From positions 2,900,001-2,964,000 of the forward strand of contig NZ_CP026095.1 in the NCBI RefSeq assembly GCF_004006295.1: a DNA stretch of 64,000 nucleotides. Direction: 5' to 3'. This stretch comes from Peribacillus asahii. GTDB taxonomy: Bacteria; Bacillota; Bacilli; Bacillales; DSM-1321. Positions 30,201 to 39,800 of the stretch are shown here, in pieces. Below the pieces are notes generated by a model, which saw nothing but the letters and a program-made list of their open reading frames with translations, was not told the origin of the DNA and made no database searches. A program made the translations under genes and the position numbers. Numbering within the stretch: position 1 is the first letter of the stretch; each line of letters opens with the position of its first letter.

Positions 30201-30695
30201 AAAAAGAAAGCAGAATTAGCCAAATTACAAAAAGAAAAAGAGAGAATCGGAAAAGAACTGACTAAGGCACAAGCTTCTGGAAATAAACCTGAAGTATCTA
30301 AGTTAACAAAAGAATTAGATGTAATAAGTAAAGAGTATGACAAAGTATCTAATACTCCTTTGAATGAATTTCATGATGGTGGAATTGTTGGTAAAACTCC
30401 TTCTACGAGTAATAAATTAACTGAATTAGCTAATAAATTGTTTAATACAAAGCCTAACGAAGAAGTAATCAAATCGCTAAAAGGTGAATTACAAATTCCA
30501 CCTAAGAATATTCCTAATATATTTACTAACATGAAAAATCTCATCAAATCAGTTACACCAAATATCGCCCTCTCCCCTGCTACTACGACAGTTAATATGA
30601 ATATTAACATAGCTAAACTTGAAGGTGGAGAAAAAGGTGCAAATGAATTATTCAAAGTATTAAATAAAAATTTAGCAGGAATGGGGTTGAAATAA
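21212..30695 (+). CDS. Tape measure protein with lysozyme and M23 peptidase domains, split by three group I introns
   Basis: Exons 21212-22585, 22867-23019, 23246-23449 and 23718-30695 join to about 2,902 aa. Junctions GIIDA-WNEIS, TKQSG-NEIGNF and EGLAG-KYHITRMQA restore the TMP core typical of siphophages. In the joined protein come coiled coil, the TMP core (~residues 380-600), a phage tail lysozyme-type domain (~1490-1640; AAGIVGNLQQES, GRGIAQWTSG), an M23 peptidase (~1690-1800; HWGSD, HLDLK), a peptidoglycan-binding domain (~1830-1890), long coils and an SH3-like domain (~2680-2730). It sets tail length and opens the wall during DNA entry, like SPbeta YomI/CwlP. The ribosome site is AAAGGAG. 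Confidence 0.9.
22586..22866 (+). ncRNA. Group I intron A in the tape-measure gene (Twort-like)
   Basis: A 281-nt intron. TGCT at the exon end pairs with AGGCA. It has GTGTAACGACTA, the stretch GGAATCTTAAC and GATATAGTCTA, and ends AATATAATG. Positions 22757-22796 match intron 4 of the tail-tube gene almost base for base. No ORF. Confidence 0.88.
23020..23245 (+). ncRNA. Group I intron B in the tape-measure gene
   Basis: A 226-nt intron, the shortest here. GGGT at the exon end pairs with GCCC (U on G). It has GCAATCAGCAGG (Q-like), CAACGACTACC (R) and GGTATAGTCTACTCC (S), so P7 is GACTA with TAGTC, and ends CACAAG. It is a third, different subtype in this window. No ORF. Confidence 0.82.
23450..23717 (+). 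ncRNA. Group I intron C in the tape-measure gene
   Basis: A 268-nt intron of the same subtype as tail-tube introns 1-3. CTGGT at the exon end faces GCC in the intron. It has ACGGTGAAGGCT, AATACCG, GTAACGCATAG and GTATGCTGAAC, then GATAAAAAGCC and the end GATAACAATTTG. No ORF. Confidence 0.82.
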
Positions 30696-30698
30696 TCT

Positions 30699-31811
30699 AT
30701 GCTAGAAAGTTTAGATTTCCATTATGACGGAATAAGTTCTAAAGATATGGGGTTAATGAGCGTAAAGTTGGATTCAGGTTTATTTGAAGAAATATTTCTA
30801 CCATCTAGAAATATTAATGAGGTAAAAGTAAAAGGTAATGATAAATCTTATTTTCAAAGCGTAGAGAGGGATAATATTTCCCTCCCCCTTACCTTTCTAA
30901 TGCCTGATGGATATGCAGAGGATCAAGAACGTAAAATTAAACGTTGGTTCAACCAAGACTATTACAAACCTTTTTATTTTGATGATTATCCTCATCGTAT
31001 GTTTTATGTCATGTATAAAGGTGATTCAAGAATTTCTCATAATGGATTAGGGCAGGGTTACTTTACAATTGAATTAGCATCTAATAGTCCATATAGTTAT
31101 AGTCCAGTCTACTCCTCCCCTTTCATTGAAGTGGATGGTGAATATGATTTCGAATTTGAAAATGATGGTGATTTAGATGTATTTCCTGAAATATGGATTA
31201 AAAATAAATCTCAACAAGAGAATATTAAGATACATAATCTAAGTAACGGTATTAAGTTTGAATTCACAGGGAAAGCTGCAACATTAATTGCTAATGAACA
31301 GGCTTTACCAACAACAGATTTAACTAATATTTCTGCCGATGCAAAGTTACTTATCATTATCGACGGAACTAATTATGAGATAAATAAAGCCTCGATACTA
31401 TCTGCAACAGGTGAAAATAAAAATATTACACACTTAATCAATCTAATCAATACTGCTATCGGTACGAGTGGATTTGCAGAAAATGATGGAACAGGTAGAA
31501 TTAAAATAGCTTCTTTCAGTAAAGGATTAGACTCAATAGTTACTGTCATTCCACTTGGTTCCTCTATAATTGGATTAGATTCTGCTTTTGGTTTTACCGG
31601 AAATGCATCCACTAGAGGTACAGGACTTGCACTTAATGAAACTGTATACATCGACAATGAGAAAAAAGATATTGAGAGTGATCTTCCATTAACGTATAGA
31701 TATGATGATTTCAACGGTGAATATTTGTGTTTAAATCGAGGCATCAATCGTTTACGTATTTTTGGGACTTGTGAAATTCAATTTAGATATCAATTGTCAT
31801 TTTTAATCTAA
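30699..31811 (+). CDS. Distal tail protein (Dit), YomH-like
   Basis: A 370-aa protein 3 nt after the tape measure. The start FHYDGISSKDMGLMSVKLDSG, then PLTFLMPDGYAEDQERKIKRWF and GQGYFTIELASNSPYSYSP, is typical of siphophage Dit proteins, which form the ring joining tail tube and baseplate. It is longer than the usual ~250 aa. The extra middle part (residues ~190-320) looks like an inserted carbohydrate-binding or galectin-like domain, though I cannot name it. A terminator overlaps the stop. Confidence 0.8.
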   Translation: MLESLDFHYDGISSKDMGLMSVKLDSGLFEEIFLPSRNINEVKVKGNDKSYFQSVERDNISLPLTFLMPDGYAEDQERKIKRWFNQDYYKPFYFDDYPHRMFYVMYKGDSRISHNGLGQGYFTIELASNSPYSYSPVYSSPFIEVDGEYDFEFENDGDLDVFPEIWIKNKSQQENIKIHNLSNGIKFEFTGKAATLIANEQALPTTDLTNISADAKLLIIIDGTNYEINKASILSATGENKNITHLINLINTAIGTSGFAENDGTGRIKIASFSKGLDSIVTVIPLGSSIIGLDSAFGFTGNASTRGTGLALNETVYIDNEKKDIESDLPLTYRYDDFNGEYLCLNRGINRLRIFGTCEIQFRYQLSFLI

Positions 31812-31838
31812 GAGAGTCTTAATCGGCTCTCTTTTTAT
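31811..31838 (+). terminator. Terminator after Dit
   Basis: AGAGAGT (31811-31817) pairs with GCTCTCT (31826-31832), then a T run. Confidence 0.75.
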
Positions 31839-31879
31839 TTTTAAAGATAATTTAAACAAAATCAAATGAGGTGATGCAA

Positions 31880-32035
31880 ATGGTTATTTACAGTCAGAAA
31901 CTAATGGCAAAGTTAGTATTGAAAGGCTTTGTCTTACAAGGAATGGGTAAAAATAGTAATGATAAACATAAAAATGTTTTCTACTTCAAAGATAGTGAAG
32001 AGTTGAGAAAAGCTATGGACGAACTCAAACAATAA
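31880..32035 (+). CDS. Small DUF5659-like protein 1
   Basis: A 51-aa protein, ATG at 31880 after GAGGTGATG. It reads YSQKLMAKLVLKGFVLQGM, then a polar turn with KNVFYFKDSEELRKAMDEL. Near-identical patterns occur at 42806 and 45756, and a weaker one at 48872: a hydrophobic helix with L.GF.L, then N.FYF.[DE]S..L. The conserved Tyr/Phe pair and the constant length point to one small folded domain, resembling DUF5659. Function is unknown. A nuclease gene starts 89 nt after its stop, behind a terminator. Confidence 0.75.
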   Translation: MVIYSQKLMAKLVLKGFVLQGMGKNSNDKHKNVFYFKDSEELRKAMDELKQ

Positions 32036-32061
32036 ATAATTAAATATATTTTCGAATACAA

Positions 32062-32090
32062 GGCTACCGATTATTCGGTGGTCTTTTTAT
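32062..32090 (+). terminator. Terminator between DUF5659-like gene 1 and nuclease
   Basis: GGCTACCGA pairs with TCGGTGGTC, followed by TTTTTATT. The same kind of hairpin stands before the nucleases at 43077, 46022 and 49922. Confidence 0.75.
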
Positions 32091-32124
32091 TGTCTAATTT
32101 TATAACAAATGGAGGAATGGAAAG

Positions 32125-33255
32125 ATGGAATATCGAGGAATTAAATTAGCTGACAGTGTTAAATTACACATGAAAAATGGAGATTTTAATAAAAAGATTA
32201 AAAATGGACTAGACACATTCATTGACAAATTAGAAGAAAATAACCATGAAGCATTAAGTGAATATATTGGTACTCATGAACTTATATTAATTAATTTTTC
32301 ATGTTTCCATGAACCGCACTGGATATCACCATCTAACTATAAAAAAGGAAGAGGCTGTCCGAAATGTTCAGGTAAAAATTTAGAACAAGCTAAAGAAAAT
32401 TTAATTTTGATGACAAAACAAAATGGACATGAGTTATTAACTGAATATATAAATGCAAAAACAAAAGTATTAATAGATTTCAAATGTGGACATGATCCTC
32501 ATGAAATTTACCCATATAGTTATAAAAATGGTGAAAGATGTCCAAAATGTGCAGGATTATGTCCGATACAAGCGAAAGAAAGTTTAATAGCATTAATCGA
32601 ATCAAATGGTCACGAATGGGTTGATGGCGAATATATAAACGCAAAAACAAAAGTAAAAATTGATTTTAAGTGCGGACATATTCCACACGAAATCACGCCA
32701 TATAGTTATAGAATCGGTCATGGTTGTCCTAAATGTAACGGAAAGTGTCCTGAACAAGCAAAAGAAGAATTAATCAATTTAGTTAGTTTTAATGGTCATG
32801 AATTACTGAGTGACTATGTAAATAATAAAACTAAGATACTAATAGATTTTAAATGTGGGCACAAACCTAATTGGTCAAAACCATCTGATTATAAAAAAGG
32901 GATTAGATGCCCTCTATGTTCAGAATCAAAAGGTGAAAAACAAATTAGAAAATGGTTAGAAGAAAATAACATGCACTTTGAGTCACAAAAAGAATTTGAT
33001 GGTTTAGTTGGAACTGGTGGAGGATTACTTTCTTATGATTTTTATTTACCTGATTATAATTTATTGATTGAATATCAAGGACAGTATCATGACGGGACAG
33101 TGAGAAATCAAACTGAAGAAGAGTTTAAGAAACAACAAGAACATGACAGACGCAAAAGAGAATATACTGAAAAGAATAACATTAATATTCTAGAAATATG
33201 GTATTGGGATTACGACAAAGTTGAGGAAATGCTTAAAAGTAAATTAAATATATAA
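32125..33255 (+). CDS. Repeat zinc-ribbon nuclease (type B), likely free-standing homing endonuclease
   Basis: A 376-aa protein, start behind GGAGGAATGGAAAG. It has about four repeats of ~60 residues, each ending with a pair like GCPKCSGKN (CPKC, CPLC). The pattern resembles DUF4379/DUF723-type treble-clef zinc repeats. The C-terminal nuclease part starts GEKQIRKWLEENNMHFE and has YDFYLPDYNLLIEYQGQYHD, then INILEIWYWDYDKVEEML, a Vsr/PD-(D/E)xK-like core. It shares this plan with the genes at 43077 and 46022. It sits between the Dit gene and the large baseplate gene. Target and activity are unknown. Confidence 0.7.
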   Translation: MEYRGIKLADSVKLHMKNGDFNKKIKNGLDTFIDKLEENNHEALSEYIGTHELILINFSCFHEPHWISPSNYKKGRGCPKCSGKNLEQAKENLILMTKQNGHELLTEYINAKTKVLIDFKCGHDPHEIYPYSYKNGERCPKCAGLCPIQAKESLIALIESNGHEWVDGEYINAKTKVKIDFKCGHIPHEITPYSYRIGHGCPKCNGKCPEQAKEELINLVSFNGHELLSDYVNNKTKILIDFKCGHKPNWSKPSDYKKGIRCPLCSESKGEKQIRKWLEENNMHFESQKEFDGLVGTGGGLLSYDFYLPDYNLLIEYQGQYHDGTVRNQTEEEFKKQQEHDRRKREYTEKNNINILEIWYWDYDKVEEMLKSKLNI

Positions 33256-33276
33256 TAATGAAAGGAGGATAAAAAT

Positions 33277-36200
33277 TTGAGATTAGGAACAATAGACTTA
33301 TCGTTAAAACCTCAAAAACCTAAGTTATCCATTTGCAAACCGAACAGAGTAAAAATTGGAGAATTAACAGAAGCGTATAATATTAAACATGATGTTTTTT
33401 TAGGAAAAGTAAGCGAACTAAGTTTTACTATTCCTTATCTTGTAGAGGATAAACATGAGTTAGTTGGAAATCCAAATATAGACAAGTTAAAAGATAGATA
33501 CTTAATTAAACTAGAATTAGGTAATTTAATCGAATGGTACATAATTAACGATGTAACTGATAGTTCAGATGAAACCAAAGATGATAAAAATGTACACTGT
33601 TATTCGTTAGCATGGCAACTCAATGACAAATTAATCAGGGGACTAGAAGAAACGTCTGTAAATGCAACTAGTATACTTAATACAGCATTATTGGGTAGCA
33701 CATGGGGAATCGGTTATATAGATAGTGACTTTGATATTCGCTTCCGATCATTTGAAGTATCTGAATCTACCGTGCTGGACTTTATTTTTCAAGTGGCGGA
33801 TACATTCGCTACAGTAGTTGAATTCAATACAGTTAATCGTTCAGTTAGCTTAAAGAAAGAAGAAAGTATTGGTACAAATAAAGGATTAAGACTTTCATAT
33901 GGAAAATATCTTCAAACATTAAGCAGACAATCTAATTCAGATGAAATGGTTACTCGTTTTCATGTGTTTGGCAATGAGAATCTAAGTATACAGAATTTAA
34001 ATATGACAGGTACTACCTTTCTTGAAAATTTCTCATACTTCTTGTACCCTTTCAAAATGGATGAAAACGAAAATATTATTAGTCATTCCTATTATATGTC
34101 AGATAACTTATGTAAGGCACAGATTAAGTATCAGGATTTAATTGTAGCAAGAAAGCCTACATTCAAGAGCTACTTGACGCAATTAGAACAACACCAAACC
34201 ACCCTTTTCACAAAAGAAACGGAAATGACAACTTTACAAAATGAGTTAAATATCATTGAAGATAAAATTTATATTGCTAAAGGTATGGAAGAAGATACTT
34301 CTACTTTAGATGCTCAAAAAACAACTAAAAATAATGAGATCGCCAATAAGCAGACTGAGATTAATAATGTAAAAGCTCAAATTACTACTGTAAACAATAA
34401 TATTTCTGCATTGAGAGCTGAAATAGCTGTTGAAAATAACTTTACAGTAGATGAGATTAAAGAGCGTAACGATTTCATTATTGAAAAAACTTGGCAAGAT
34501 GATAACTTTATTGATGAGCAAGATTTATATGATGAAGCCATTAGACGCTTTGAGGAACTGAAAGCACCTAAGACTACATTTAACATTGATATCATTAATT
34601 TTCTAAATGTCATTGAGGAGCAGCGTAATTGGAATAAGCTATCTATTGGTGATACAGTAACGATTAATTACGAGCTATTGGGTGTAAATATCACAGCTAA
34701 AATTATAGAAATTCATTTTGATTATGAATCAGACAATATCAGTTTAACTATTTCAAACACTGCTGATATTTTAGATGAGGCTACAAAATTAGCCAAGAAA
34801 ATCTATGACTCCTACTCCACTTCTACCTCTCTAGATATGTCTAAGTATAAATGGAATGAAAGTGCAAAAAAGATGGGAGAAGTTAATGAAATTATAAACT
34901 CTGAGTGGGATGCTACGAAAAGAGAAATATCCGCAGGGGTTAATAATTCGATTAGCATTTCAGGTAGAGGTATCGTAATTACAAATCCAGATGACCCGTT
35001 AAAACAGTTAATTGCTCAATCAGGAGTTTTAGCTTTAACTATGGATGGTGGCAACACTTGGAAGACTGCAATAAAACCTGACAAAATTGTAGCCGAAGTG
35101 GTAATGGGAAAACTGATTACAGGAGTAAATTTAGTAATTGAGAATCAATCTGGAACTTACACTATAGATGGAAATGGGTTCAATATCACTCGTTCAGATG
35201 ACAAAGTTAAAATCGGAATTAATGTTTCGGATGGAATTAAAATACAAGCAAAAGATGTCTATGGTCAATGGAAAGATAAATTTTACGCTGATACAAATGG
35301 TAATTTAACCTTCTCAGGTACTCTCTCTGGTGCTGACGGTACGTTTTCAGGTACAGTGTCCGCAGGTAAAATTATTGGTGGTACGATGGAAGCTACTGAT
35401 ATCACGGGTGGAAGTATCAATATTGGTAACGGTAATTTCACTGTGAATTCATCAGGGGAAATGGTAGCTAAAAGTGGTGAGTTTAGTGGAACGATTATTG
35501 GTTCTATAATTAAATCTAGTGATAAAAATACCAGTCTAACTATAAATGCTGGAAGTATGAAAGTAGAAAGCTCGTTAGGAGCTTATGTAACCGTAAGTCC
35601 AAATGGGATTGTAGGATATGACAACCAAGGTGCTCAAAAATACAGCATGGATGCTAATCTAGTCACATCCACAGCATTAGCTACCGTCAATAAAAACGTT
35701 TATTTGGGAACGTTACAAGGTGGAGAAGTTCGGGTCGTTGACGCATTTGGATTACCTAGTGACGGTGCTGTCGGTAGTTATTCATACCGAAATTTACGAT
35801 GTCGAGATGTTATTTCTCACGGTAATATCGAAGCAGAGTATATAGCTTCTAAAGGTGCGCTTATCGCTGGTGGAGATTTAGTTGTAACGGGGGATATCTT
35901 TGCAAATCAAGGTGCTGTAGCTACTCAAACATGGGTTCAACAACAAGGATACTCTACTGGTATTTCAAGCAGTCCTGTTTTTAACAGTGTAACTGCTGAT
36001 ATTTTCTATGGTCGTGAGGGTGGTAGTTTAGCTATGGGTTGGGATGGTCAACAATTTTTTCAATCTACTACTATCTACAACCGAACGTACAGCTCTGATG
36101 CAAATATATACATTACTTCTTTTGGTACACTAGGTCGATCCACTTCAGCTTCTAAATATAAGTTAAACATTGAAGAGTATAATGTATCTAAATCTAAAAA

Positions 36201-36555
36201 TATCTTAGATTTAACTCCCAAAACGTGGTTCGATAAAACAGCTACAGAACAATATGCAGAATATTTAACGAAAATAAGTCCTGTAGATATCGAAGGGAAT
36301 CCAGTGGAACCGCAAGAAGTTCCTGAAATGATAGATATTCCATACATGGAAACCCATACAGGTTTAATTGCGGAAGATGTAGAGGCTGTTGGATTGAGTG
36401 AGTTTGTTACATATGGCGCACCTGATGAAAACGGAAATCGTGAAGTGGAAGGATTGGAGTACAGTCGATTATGGGTACTACTCATCCCCTTAGTTAAAGA
36501 GCAGCAAACAAAAATTGAGGAATTAGAACAAAGACTTATAGCTTTAGAAGGATAA
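33277..36555 (+). CDS. Tail/baseplate protein with S74 autochaperone (YomG-like)
   Basis: A 1,092-aa protein read from TTG behind AAAGGAGG. The N-terminal ~350 residues resemble a tail-associated Gp27/Tal-type hub (SELSFTIPYLVED; ATVVEFNT). A coil region (TLQNELNIIEDKIYIAKGME) and beta-rich shaft repeats follow (GTFSGTVSAGKIIGGTMEATDITGG). The last ~140 residues match the intramolecular chaperone of peptidase family S74 (TSASKYKLNIEEY, then GLIAEDVEAVGL and EYSRLWVLLIPLVKEQQ). The S74 part trimerises the shaft and then cuts itself off at a conserved Ser. It lies 22 nt after the nuclease gene. Confidence 0.82.
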   Translation: MRLGTIDLSLKPQKPKLSICKPNRVKIGELTEAYNIKHDVFLGKVSELSFTIPYLVEDKHELVGNPNIDKLKDRYLIKLELGNLIEWYIINDVTDSSDETKDDKNVHCYSLAWQLNDKLIRGLEETSVNATSILNTALLGSTWGIGYIDSDFDIRFRSFEVSESTVLDFIFQVADTFATVVEFNTVNRSVSLKKEESIGTNKGLRLSYGKYLQTLSRQSNSDEMVTRFHVFGNENLSIQNLNMTGTTFLENFSYFLYPFKMDENENIISHSYYMSDNLCKAQIKYQDLIVARKPTFKSYLTQLEQHQTTLFTKETEMTTLQNELNIIEDKIYIAKGMEEDTSTLDAQKTTKNNEIANKQTEINNVKAQITTVNNNISALRAEIAVENNFTVDEIKERNDFIIEKTWQDDNFIDEQDLYDEAIRRFEELKAPKTTFNIDIINFLNVIEEQRNWNKLSIGDTVTINYELLGVNITAKIIEIHFDYESDNISLTISNTADILDEATKLAKKIYDSYSTSTSLDMSKYKWNESAKKMGEVNEIINSEWDATKREISAGVNNSISISGRGIVITNPDDPLKQLIAQSGVLALTMDGGNTWKTAIKPDKIVAEVVMGKLITGVNLVIENQSGTYTIDGNGFNITRSDDKVKIGINVSDGIKIQAKDVYGQWKDKFYADTNGNLTFSGTLSGADGTFSGTVSAGKIIGGTMEATDITGGSINIGNGNFTVNSSGEMVAKSGEFSGTIIGSIIKSSDKNTSLTINAGSMKVESSLGAYVTVSPNGIVGYDNQGAQKYSMDANLVTSTALATVNKNVYLGTLQGGEVRVVDAFGLPSDGAVGSYSYRNLRCRDVISHGNIEAEYIASKGALIAGGDLVVTGDIFANQGAVATQTWVQQQGYSTGISSSPVFNSVTADIFYGREGGSLAMGWDGQQFFQSTTIYNRTYSSDANIYITSFGTLGRSTSASKYKLNIEEYNVSKSKNILDLTPKTWFDKTATEQYAEYLTKISPVDIEGNPVEPQEVPEMIDIPYMETHTGLIAEDVEAVGLSEFVTYGAPDENGNREVEGLEYSRLWVLLIPLVKEQQTKIEELEQRLIALEG

Positions 36556-36573
36556 ACAAGGAGGAAACATTAA

Positions 36574-36729
36574 ATGGATATTCAAGTTAAAGATTTTAAT
36601 AAGATTGTAGAGCAATATGACAGAATGGTAGCTCAATTAAATCGAGAGAATATTTTTCTCAAAGCAGTGATTGAAGAGTTACAAGCTAACTCCCCTACTA
36701 CTGGTGAGCAAGTAGAATTAAGTAAATAA
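36574..36729 (+). CDS. Small coiled-coil phage protein
   Basis: A 51-aa protein with the ATG 9 nt after AAGGAGGAAAC, 18 nt after the baseplate gene. It reads KDFNKIVEQYDRMVAQLNRE then FLKAVIEELQA, a short two-helix coil. Similar small proteins accompany tail-fibre genes in Bacillus phages. Function is unknown. Confidence 0.65.
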   Translation: MDIQVKDFNKIVEQYDRMVAQLNRENIFLKAVIEELQANSPTTGEQVELSK

Positions 36730-36763
36730 AATTAAATAAAAGTTGAATTTTAACGGAAAATGG

Positions 36764-36814
36764 ACGCTCAAAAAGCCTTATTTTACAGGGTTTTTCGAGT
36801 GTTTATTTTTTTAT
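36764..36814 (+). terminator. Strong terminator before the spike gene
   Basis: The stem runs from ACGCTCAAAAAGCC (36764-36777) to GGGTTTTTCGAGTGT (36788-36802), followed by a T run. Confidence 0.85.
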
Positions 36815-36836
36815 TTTTAAATAAGGAGGTTATTTA

Positions 36837-39800
36837 ATGACGTTCGATTATGATGATCAAATAATTATATCTCGCAGACAAGGAAATTCAGAGTCTCCTT
36901 ATGTGCATATAGACGAATCCTTGGTTATTGATCCGCATGGTAAAGTTATACTAACAGAAATGCCCTCTAAGTTTAATGGAGTTTCAGTTAGTGGAGACAA
37001 TAAGACTTGGTTCGAAATTAAAAAAGGTGTTCCAAAGGCTAATGAATATTTGGTAGATTACAAGGGTGGGAAAGCTGTAACCTTTAATATCTCCAATGCA
37101 GGTAAACAATTAGCATTTTCCTATGAGGGTATGGGTCAACATTTTATCCCAAGTTCGATGGTTTATACAGAACAGGAAAATGGAACTGTCGTTGAAACAC
37201 TTAAAGGTTTAGTAGATAAATCCAAAGCAGACTTAGCAACAGATAGACAATCAGTTCAAGATAAATTACAAGAAGCTACCGACAAAATTGATGAAACTGA
37301 AGTAGCTAGACAAACTGTAATTCAAACTAATACTGATGTTAATGCAGAAGAAGAAATTCGTGTTTCAAGTGAAAATACTCGTATCTCTACTGAAAATCAG
37401 AGAGGTTTAGACGAAACAGAGAGAAAAAATTCAGAATCAACAAGAAAAGTAAATGAGCTAGAAAGAATTAACGCTGAGAATATTCGCATAAGCAATGAGT
37501 CATCAAGGGTTACTGCCGAGAATGAACGTGAAGAAAATGAATCTCAGAGAATTCTTGATGAAGCAGATAGAGAAGCAACAGAAGATGTCCGAATCTCAAA
37601 CGAGAATACAAGGATTTCAAGTGAGAATTCAAGGGTTAGTGCTGAAGCAGTAAGAGAATCACAAGAAACAGCGAGACAGCAATTTGCTGCAACTGCTCTT
37701 ACAGACTTGAACACTCTTACAAACAATACTAAATTCATTGAACCTTATAACACTACGACTACATATAAACCAAATAATATTGTCAGTCTTAACGGGAATT
37801 CTTACATCTGTAAGAAAACGAGTACAAATAACACTCCTCCAGATCCTCTAATCGCAACGGGAAATGAGTTTTGGGGGTTGCTAAGTCGCAAAGGTGCGGA
37901 TTCGAACGGAAATGTAGTTGTACATAAAGATAAATTCATCGCAACTGAAGGTCAAACAATTTTCACATTATCATATCCGTATGACCAATTCCAAAATAGA
38001 ACAACTGTAACAGTTGGTGGAGTTCCACAAAGAACACCTGATAATTATGAAGAAGCGAATTCTAATACAATTATATTGAATGACCCTGTATCTGCTGGAA
38101 CGGTTGTTGAAGTAAAATATTTCAGCGAAGCCCTCCCCCTAGCTTCGGATATTCAAACTGTTGTTGATAATCACACAGATGAAATTAACAAATTTAATAA
38201 TCAATCTATCTACACTGAAGATTTCATTGCAGTTGAAGGTCAAACTGTATTCACTTTGCAAACTATATATGACCAACTACAAGACAAGGTTGAAGTTTAT
38301 GTAGATGGTGTACCTCAAGATTCAGGTGATAACTTTACTGAAAGTGCAAATAACCAGATCACATTAAGCGAGGGTGTGCCGTTAGGGACGGAAGTTAAAG
38401 TAAGATATTTCGGTAAACGACTCCCTATTGGAACTGATGTGGAAGTTGCATTGAATACTCATGCGGAAACTTTGGGTAATCATACAACAGAGTTGAATAG
38501 TCATGCAAGTGATATTACTTCTCTTACGTCCCAGTTGGCGGAAACTATTCAACAAATCAAAAACATTGTGACTGTCGATGTGAAATCCTTTGGAGCAAAA
38601 GGTGACGGGGTAACAGATGACAGTGTAGCGATTCAAAATGCTATAGCAACACTTCCAAAAACAGGTGGTAAACTACTATTCCCACCTGGGGTTTATCTAC
38701 ATGGGGATGGAGTAACGACAGGATATTCGTACACACCTAATCCGAGTTACCCTAACAGACCACTTGAAGATGCAGAACATCCTGTTGACATAGGTAGAGA
38801 TATACGATTTATCTTCAAAGATTATGATAATCTGACTATTTCGGGATACGGTGCGACCATACAATCACATGATAACAACGGGGAGTGTAGAAATAACTCC
38901 ATATTAACATTTGAAAACTGTACTAATTTGCGTATCGAAGGTTTAAAAATTGATGGCAGGTCGCAATTTAGAGAACCTGTACTCGGTGATTACAACACAG
39001 GAAAAGGGTACGCTGATAGATCAAACATTTATATTAAGTTTGGGGAAAATATCACCTTGCAAGACGTTGAGAGTAACTATTCGATGATGGATGGTGTTTT
39101 CTTGTTTGGAAATGAAACAACATCACTGTCTAATGTTAGAGTGGTGAACTGTAATTGTTATTATAATTACAGACAAGGTATGACTATATCCAGTGTGAAT
39201 GATTGCGTTGTGGATGGCGGAAATTATTCGTTTACAGGAGTATTAAGAGGCACTCTACCAAAAGCAGGAATTGACGTAGAGGCAGATGCACATGAAAGTT
39301 ATAATGTAGCTATTAAAAATGCGAAATTTGACAGTAATGCTGTTAGCGGACTTGCTTTGTCTTTTAGAGGTAGTAATATAACTGTAGAGCAGTGTACGTT
39401 TGTAAATAAAGGTGTTACAACGGTTAGAGATGATAGTTGTGTAAATAACGTCGTAAAAGGGAATGTCTTTATAAACTGCGGACTAGGATTTTCACAGTAC
39501 GGTGTAAAGTATTATGATAACTTATTTAAGTTTGATACTGAGGGGTTGTCAACTAATTATCATTTTGATTTTGGAGTAAACACAGATAAAGTAGATGGGA
39601 AACTGGATGTCTTTGAACGAAATACGATTCTAGTTGATTTAGAGGATGTACCTCTCGGCTCTACAGGAGCGTTGGGTTGCTTTAAGCTCACAGGAACAAG
39701 AGTTATGTCATTCAAAAATAACATTATAAAAAACAGTTATGTGAATCAGTCAGGTCTAGCTTACGCTATTTGGTTATCTGGTGTTGGATTGAACTTAGAA

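Noticed and set aside
23715..30695. Tape measure starting at TTG 23715
   Set aside because: The TTG is the intron's 3' end (omega-G). No ribosome site stands before it, and the protein continues from the upstream exons.
37350..37680. Short repeated segments resembling a CRISPR or tandem-repeat array
   Set aside because: They encode the regular ENTRIS/ESTRK coil of the spike and vary by codon. There are no spacers.
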